Part shown: positions 60,182 to 64,000 of the stretch, piece after piece
Layout of the letters: every line of letters starts with the position of its first letter
Position numbering within the stretch: the first letter of the stretch is position 1
Assembly: GCA_000720845.1 (NCBI GenBank)
Contig: JODU01000007.1
Span: 186,001 to 250,000, forward strand
Direction of reading: 5' to 3'
DNA length: 64,000 nucleotides
Source of the DNA: Kitasatospora aureofaciens
GTDB taxonomy: Bacteria; Actinomycetota; Actinomycetes; Streptomycetales; Streptomycetaceae
Program-made: the position numbers and the translations under genes
The notes under the pieces: model-generated
Seen by the model: the letters and a program-made list of their open reading frames with translations, nothing else
Told to the model about the DNA's origin: nothing
The model's database searches: none

Positions 60182-61549
60182 TCAGACCAGTTCGGGCTGC
60201 GGTTCCGCGGGGCGCGGCGGCTGCGGCCGCCGCGCCGGCGCGGTCTTCGTCTCCCACCGCCGGGTGGTCCGCGCATAGCCGAGGATCACGGAGACCATCG
60301 CGAGGAGCAGCAGCGGCCCGGCGGCCCACGGGTGCCCGGCCATCTCCACCGGCAGGAACCGGTACGCCACCAACAGCACGGCGAACACCGCCGTGCCGTG
60401 GGCGACCAGCCCGACGGCCGCGCGGTCCCAGCCCCGCGCGAAGGCGCGCATCGCGGCCTCGACGGTGAGCGCGAACACCACTCCGGCGACGAGGTCGGCG
60501 CCGTAGTGGTAGCCGAAGCCGAGGGTCGCGGTGAGGGTGGCGACCAGCCAGAACGCGCCTGCGAACCGCATGGCCCGGGACCCCTTGCGGGAGTGGAGGA
60601 AGAGCGTCGTGGCCCACGCCGTGTGCAGGCTGGGCATGCAGTTGCGCGGAGTGATGCCGTCGAACGGGATCGTGTGCGGGGCGCCGCCCGGCGGCAGGGT
60701 GTCCGGCCACAGGTTGGCCACCGCCCACTGGCCGCCGTCGGCGCCGTAGGCGAAGACCGGCCCGACGACCGGGAAGATCATGTAGACGGCGGGCCCGAGC
60801 AGGCCGATGACGAGGAAGGTGCGCACGAGGTGGTGGCTCGGGAACCGGCGCTCGACCGCCACGTGACGCAGCTGGTACAGCCCGACGAGGGCGGCGGCCA
60901 GGGGCAGCTGGCCGTAGACGAGGTGGAGGACGTGGTCACCCACCGGCTCGGTGGCCTCGACGAACCGGCCGACCAGCCACGAGGGGTTGCCCAGCGCCTG
61001 GTCGGCGGTGGCCACGTACGGGTCGAGCACCGCCTTGCGTGTCTTCGACGTGATGAGCAGCCAGGTGTCGCCCGTCTTGTGCCCGGCCACCAGGAGCAGC
61101 CCGAGGCCGACACCCTTGAGCAGCAGGGCACGCTCACCGCCCCTGCGCCGCGTCACGGCGACGACCGCGCAGCCCAGGACCACCCACAGCGCGCCGTTGC
61201 CGAAGTTCATGTCGGCGCCGACCGCCCAGCGCACCAGCAGGAAGACGAGGTCGACGCCGATCGCGGCACCGGCCGCGACCAGGCGCTGCCGCCAGGTCAG
61301 GACCACCATCGTCAGGGCGAGGCCGGCGTACAGCAGCGGCCCCGAGTCGGGCGCGAAGACCACTTCTCGCGCCTGCTCGGTGATCGGGCCCCGCACGCCG
61401 TAGTGGCGCGCGGCGAATTCCAGGACGACGAGGAAACCGAGGGTCACCACACCCGCCGCGGTCCACAGCACGGCCCTCGGCCGGCGCGACGCGGCGAGCG
61501 GGGAGCCGAGGTCGCTTCGCCCGGGTATTCGTTTTTGGGTGGTTTTCAC
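60182..61549 (-). CDS. PAP2-superfamily membrane phosphatase/phosphotransferase
   Basis: 455 residues with about 10-12 transmembrane helices. The C-terminal half carries PAP2 motifs: GITPRNCMPSLHTAWATTLFLHSRKGSR (PSLH, motif 2) and GFGYHYGADLVAGVV (motif 3 with His and Asp). This is the AUR1/inositol-phosphorylceramide-synthase-like PAP2 subgroup in actinobacteria. It may act on polyprenyl or lipid phosphates at the membrane. The start is GTG at 61547-61549 with a weak upstream site; a later start is possible. Confidence 0.85.
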   Translation of the reverse strand: MKTTQKRIPGRSDLGSPLAASRRPRAVLWTAAGVVTLGFLVVLEFAARHYGVRGPITEQAREVVFAPDSGPLLYAGLALTMVVLTWRQRLVAAGAAIGVDLVFLLVRWAVGADMNFGNGALWVVLGCAVVAVTRRRGGERALLLKGVGLGLLLVAGHKTGDTWLLITSKTRKAVLDPYVATADQALGNPSWLVGRFVEATEPVGDHVLHLVYGQLPLAAALVGLYQLRHVAVERRFPSHHLVRTFLVIGLLGPAVYMIFPVVGPVFAYGADGGQWAVANLWPDTLPPGGAPHTIPFDGITPRNCMPSLHTAWATTLFLHSRKGSRAMRFAGAFWLVATLTATLGFGYHYGADLVAGVVFALTVEAAMRAFARGWDRAAVGLVAHGTAVFAVLLVAYRFLPVEMAGHPWAAGPLLLLAMVSVILGYARTTRRWETKTAPARRPQPPRPAEPQPELV

Positions 61550-61653
61550 TTGTTTGGCCCGTTTGCTAGGGGTCGGACAAATAGGTCGCTCGTACGGATC
61601 GTCACGAGTTCGAACATGCTAACGGCACCGCTCGACCGACCCCCGGGCCGCCG

Positions 61654-62727
61654 TCAGGCCGTGTGCTGGTACGCCGGGTAGGTCAGGTAGCCCGCGTCAC
61701 CGCCCTGGTAGTACGTGGCCTCGTCCACCGGCGCCACCGGCAGACCCGTGCGCAGGCGCTCGACGAGGTCGGGGTTGGCGATGAAGCCGCGGCCGAAGCT
61801 GATGAGCTCCGCCCCGAGTCCGAGCCAGTGGTCGGCGTCCTCGCGCCCGGTCTGCTTGGGACCCATCGGGAGCACCGGGTTCATGACGAGCGTGCCCGGC
61901 CACAGGCGGCGCAGAGCGATGAGCAGGTCCTCGTCGGCGGTGGCCTCGACGTGGACGTACGCGATCCCGAGGCGCGACAGCTCGGTCAGCAGCTCGGTGT
62001 AGAGGTCGAGCACGTCGCTCTCCTCGACGCCCCAGAACGTCCCCGCCGGGGAGAGGCGGATGCCGGTCCGGTCGGCGCCGACGGCCTCGGCGGTAGCGGA
62101 GACGGCCTCGACGGCGAAGCGGATCCGGTTGGCCACCGGGCCGCCGTAGCGGTCGGTGCGCAGGTTCGCGTTCGAGGAGAGGAACTGCGAGATGAGGTAG
62201 CCGTTGGCGCCGTGCAGCTCGACTCCGTCGAAGCCCGCGTCGACGGCGCGGCGCGCGGCCAGCGCGTAGGAGTGCGCGTGCTCGGGCACTTCGGCGGTCT
62301 CCAGGGCACGGGGAACCGGCGCCGGCTGCGGCCCGGTCGGAGTGAACACGTCCCCGACGGCGGCCACGGCCGAGGGCCCGACCGGCTGCATGCCGGTGGT
62401 GTCGGGGTGCGAGACGCGGCCGCCGTGCATGATCTGGGCGAAGATCCGTCCGCCGTTGGCGTGCACCGCGGCGGTGACGGGGCGCCACGCGGCCACCTGC
62501 TCGTCGGTGTGCAGCCCGGGCGTACCCGGGTTGGACTGCCCGACCAGGCTCGGCTGCACTCCCTCGGAGACGATGAGTCCGGCGGTGGCGCGCTGGGCGT
62601 AGTACGTGGCCATCGACGGCGTGGCCAGGCCGCCCTCGGCGGCACGCACACGCGACATCGGGGCCATGACCATCCGGTTGGGCAGCGTCAGGCCGCCGAG
62701 CCGGTAACTGTCGAAGAGGGACGCCAT
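61654..62727 (-). CDS. Alkene reductase (Old Yellow Enzyme family)
   Basis: 357 residues. OYE barrel: DSYRLGGLTLPNRMVMAPMSRVRA, IFAQIMHGGRVSHPDTTG, HSYALAARRAVDAGFDGVELHGANGYLISQFLSSNANLRTDRYGGPVANRIRFAVEAV (FMN and substrate His/Asn in HGAN), and SFGRGFIANPDLVERLR (phosphate loop). NADPH-dependent reduction of activated double bonds and nitro compounds. AAGGAG precedes ATG. Divergent from a MerR gene. Confidence 0.95.
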   Translation of the reverse strand: MASLFDSYRLGGLTLPNRMVMAPMSRVRAAEGGLATPSMATYYAQRATAGLIVSEGVQPSLVGQSNPGTPGLHTDEQVAAWRPVTAAVHANGGRIFAQIMHGGRVSHPDTTGMQPVGPSAVAAVGDVFTPTGPQPAPVPRALETAEVPEHAHSYALAARRAVDAGFDGVELHGANGYLISQFLSSNANLRTDRYGGPVANRIRFAVEAVSATAEAVGADRTGIRLSPAGTFWGVEESDVLDLYTELLTELSRLGIAYVHVEATADEDLLIALRRLWPGTLVMNPVLPMGPKQTGREDADHWLGLGAELISFGRGFIANPDLVERLRTGLPVAPVDEATYYQGGDAGYLTYPAYQHTA

Positions 62728-62776
62728 GTCAGGACTCCTTCGTGGTCCGCGGGCCCGGATCTCGGGCACGACGGCT

Positions 62777-62808
62777 ACGCTAGAACCTGACACTGACGTC
62801 AGAGGCAA
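62777..62808 (-). promoter_or_regulatory. MerR-type promoter of the alkene reductase gene
   Basis: On the minus strand TTGCCT (62808-62803) and TCTAGC (62784-62779) or TAGCGT (62782-62777) give an 18- to 20-bp spacer, longer than normal, which is the mark of a MerR-activated promoter. The spacer contains CTGAC (62787-62791) and GTCAG (62798-62802), an inverted repeat for the regulator. Confidence 0.55.
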
Positions 62809-62843
62809 GTAAGTGTGCCGCGGATCACAGCAGGGAGCAGCGC

Positions 62844-63209
62844 ATGCGCATCGGGGAAGTGGCGTCGCGGGCCGGGGTCAGCGTCCGGTCGGTGCGCTAC
62901 TACGAGGACCAGGGGCTGCTGGCCAGCACACGCAGCGCCGGGGGCCAGCGCCAGTACACGGAGCACGAGGTCGAGCGGGTCAGGTTCCTCCAGCGGCTGT
63001 ACGCCGCGGGCCTCTCCAGCCGCACCATCGCCGAACTGCTGCCCTGCGTGGACGCACCCAGCGAGACCCATTCCGACGCCGCGCTGGAGCGCATGGCTCA
63101 GGAGCGGGACCGGCTGACCGAGCACATCGCCGAGCTCATCCGCACCAGGGACGCGCTCAACGCCCTGATGACGGCGGCCCGCGAGTACCGGGACACCCAG
63201 TTTGCCTAA
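62844..63209 (+). CDS. MerR family transcriptional regulator
   Basis: 121 residues. MRIGEVASRAGVSVRSVRYYEDQGLLASTRSAGGQRQYTEHEVERVRFLQRLYAAGLSSRTIAELLPCVD is the MerR winged helix and dimer helix start; the C-terminal coiled coil (ALERMAQERDRLTEHIAELIRTRDALNALMTA) is short, with one Cys in LLPCVD. Divergent from the alkene reductase, which it most likely activates on electrophile stress. GGGAG precedes ATG. Confidence 0.92.
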   Translation: MRIGEVASRAGVSVRSVRYYEDQGLLASTRSAGGQRQYTEHEVERVRFLQRLYAAGLSSRTIAELLPCVDAPSETHSDAALERMAQERDRLTEHIAELIRTRDALNALMTAAREYRDTQFA

Positions 63210-63231
63210 TCATCTTAGGCAAGCTCATAAT
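63202..63231 (+). promoter_or_regulatory. tetR promoter and operator overlapping the merR stop
   Basis: TTGCCTAA (63202-63209) and TTAGGCAA (63215-63222) are perfect 8-nt arms around TCATC. TTGCCT (63202-63207) with CATAAT (63226-63231) makes an 18-bp-spaced promoter covered by the palindrome. The merR stop codon TAA (63207-63209) is part of the left arm. Confidence 0.65.
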
Positions 63232-63269
63232 CATCCCCGGCTGCCGGACGAGCGATGCGGAGGACGGAC

Positions 63270-63842
63270 GTGGCTCGGGTAGGACTGACGACCGCGGGTC
63301 TGATCAGGGCCGGGGCCGAGACGGCCGACGAGATCGGCTTCGAGCGCACCACTCCGACGGAACTGGCCCGGCGGTTCGGCGTCCGCACGGCGAGCCTGTA
63401 CTCGCACGTGAAGAACGCCCACGACCTCAAGACCGGGATCGCCCTGTTCGCCCTGGAGGAGCTGGCCGACCGGGCCTCCGAGGCGGTGGCCGGCCGGGCG
63501 GGCAAGGACGCGCTGACCGCGTTCGCGAACGTCTACCGCGACTACGCCCGTGAACACCCGGGACGTTTCGCCGCCACGCAGTTCCCCCTCGACGCGGAGG
63601 CGGCGGCCTCCGGTGCAGGGGTGCGCCACTCCCAGATGTCGCGGGCGATCCTGCGCGGATACCACCTGGCGGAACCCCACCAGACCCATGCGGTGCGGCT
63701 GCTGGGCAGCGTCTTCAGCGGCTACGTCAGTCTGGAGGCCGCCGGGGGATTCAGTCACAGTGCCCCCGACTCGCAGGAGAGCTGGACGGAGATCCTCGAC
63801 GCGCTGGACGTCCTGCTGCGGACCTGGCCGACCACGCCCTGA
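63270..63842 (+). CDS. TetR family transcriptional regulator
   Basis: 190 residues. HTH residues ~8-55: LTTAGLIRAGAETADEIGFERTTPTELARRFGVRTASLYSHVKNAHDLKTGIALFALEELADRA, with the SLYSHVKN motif of a Streptomyces TetR subgroup using the TetR_C_11-like WHG domain. The C-terminal part has HPGRFAATQFPLD and FSGYVSLEAAGGFSHS. GTG at 63270 is preferred, with GGAGG 5-6 bp upstream; ATG at 63255 is an alternative. Probably autoregulated through 63202-63222. Confidence 0.88.
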   Translation: MARVGLTTAGLIRAGAETADEIGFERTTPTELARRFGVRTASLYSHVKNAHDLKTGIALFALEELADRASEAVAGRAGKDALTAFANVYRDYAREHPGRFAATQFPLDAEAAASGAGVRHSQMSRAILRGYHLAEPHQTHAVRLLGSVFSGYVSLEAAGGFSHSAPDSQESWTEILDALDVLLRTWPTTP

Positions 63843-63880
63843 CGCGAACCCGGAGCGCCGTGGCGGCGTCCCCGCGCGGC

Positions 63881-64000
63881 TCAGGCCCCGCCGACGGTGA
63901 GGGAGAGCGCGTACAGGGCCGTCGAGGTGAAGTCGTCGGCCGGTTCGACCGTCTGCCAGGCCCGCACGTCGTCGACGTAACCGGCGCCGTGGCCGTCGAA
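63881..64000 (-). CDS. C-terminal fragment of an unidentified protein (cut by window end)
   Basis: The last 39 residues (FDGHGAGYVDDVRAWQTVE, then PADDFTSTALYALSLTVGGA) up to a TGA at 63883-63881. The spacing and the third-position G/C bias support real coding. The segment resembles the tail of secreted glycoside-hydrolase-like enzymes, but is too short to identify. Confidence 0.5.
   Translation of the reverse strand, partial: FDGHGAGYVDDVRAWQTVEPADDFTSTALYALSLTVGGA

Overview
The window is chromosomal DNA from a high-GC actinomycete, almost certainly a Streptomyces. The evidence is strong G/C preference at third codon positions, many GTG starts, very short intergenic gaps, and several families typical of the genus: XRE/DUF397 pairs, a SAV2177-type methyltransferase, RsbW-like ATPases, an SCO7613-type membrane protein, WYL regulators, and actinobacterial Cys-rich leader peptides. 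I see no rRNA, tRNA, insertion sequence, prophage or CRISPR array. The density of regulators and catabolic genes suggests an accessory part of the chromosome.

Layout. 1-1113: an FAD monooxygenase (cut by the window edge) divergent from its TetR regulator. 1120-4457: a metallo-beta-lactamase-fold hydrolase, an AtzG-like subunit plus amidase, and a TetR gene, with a near-identical DNA element in front of both the hydrolase/amidase promoter region and the tetR gene. 4621-7649: pntAB transhydrogenase. 7672-9941: stress and regulatory singles (SnoaL-like, DUF488, STAS, IclR). 9984-12605: a SAM methyltransferase, DUF397 and XRE operon divergent from an RsbW-like ATPase. 12708-28061: mostly single genes, including a polytopic membrane protein, YceI, a ComB-type phosphatase, an acyltransferase-3/SGNH protein, a WYL regulator, hydrolases, a solo binding protein, a secreted M1 peptidase, a secreted EEP-fold phosphodiesterase and a LysR regulator. 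28089-30285: TetR and a second amidase around a perfect operator.

30405-31796: a leaderless mini-ORF precedes an editing-domain-free alanyl-tRNA synthetase-like protein. 31837-36765: a cell-wall sugar recycling locus (RpiR/MurR regulator, BadF-type sugar kinase, Na+/solute symporter, AnmK) with well-formed divergent promoters, followed by an aldo/keto reductase relic. 37088-38620: a rifampin monooxygenase-like gene with a palindrome that looks like a rifamycin-associated element. 38694-44479: a four-carbon acid-sugar locus (DeoR, GntP permease, SAF-domain oxidoreductase, DUF1537 kinase, class II aldolase). 45085-47134: catalase and a cupin, sharing a bidirectional terminator.

The most interesting block is 47273-58156. 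An Rrf2 regulator and a DsbA-like protein precede a promoter with a 16-bp palindrome and a leaderless 24-codon Cys-containing leader peptide. Then follow a complete peptide-type ABC importer (binding protein, two permeases, two ATPases), two different luciferase-like FMN monooxygenases, an alpha/beta hydrolase with Asp at the nucleophile position, and an SsuE-type FMN reductase. I read it as an uptake and desulfurisation system for an unidentified organosulfur compound, controlled by cysteine supply. The end of the window (58342-64000) carries a nucleotidyltransferase, an SDR epimerase, a PAP2 protein, an Old Yellow Enzyme with its MerR regulator, a TetR gene and the C-terminus of a cut gene.
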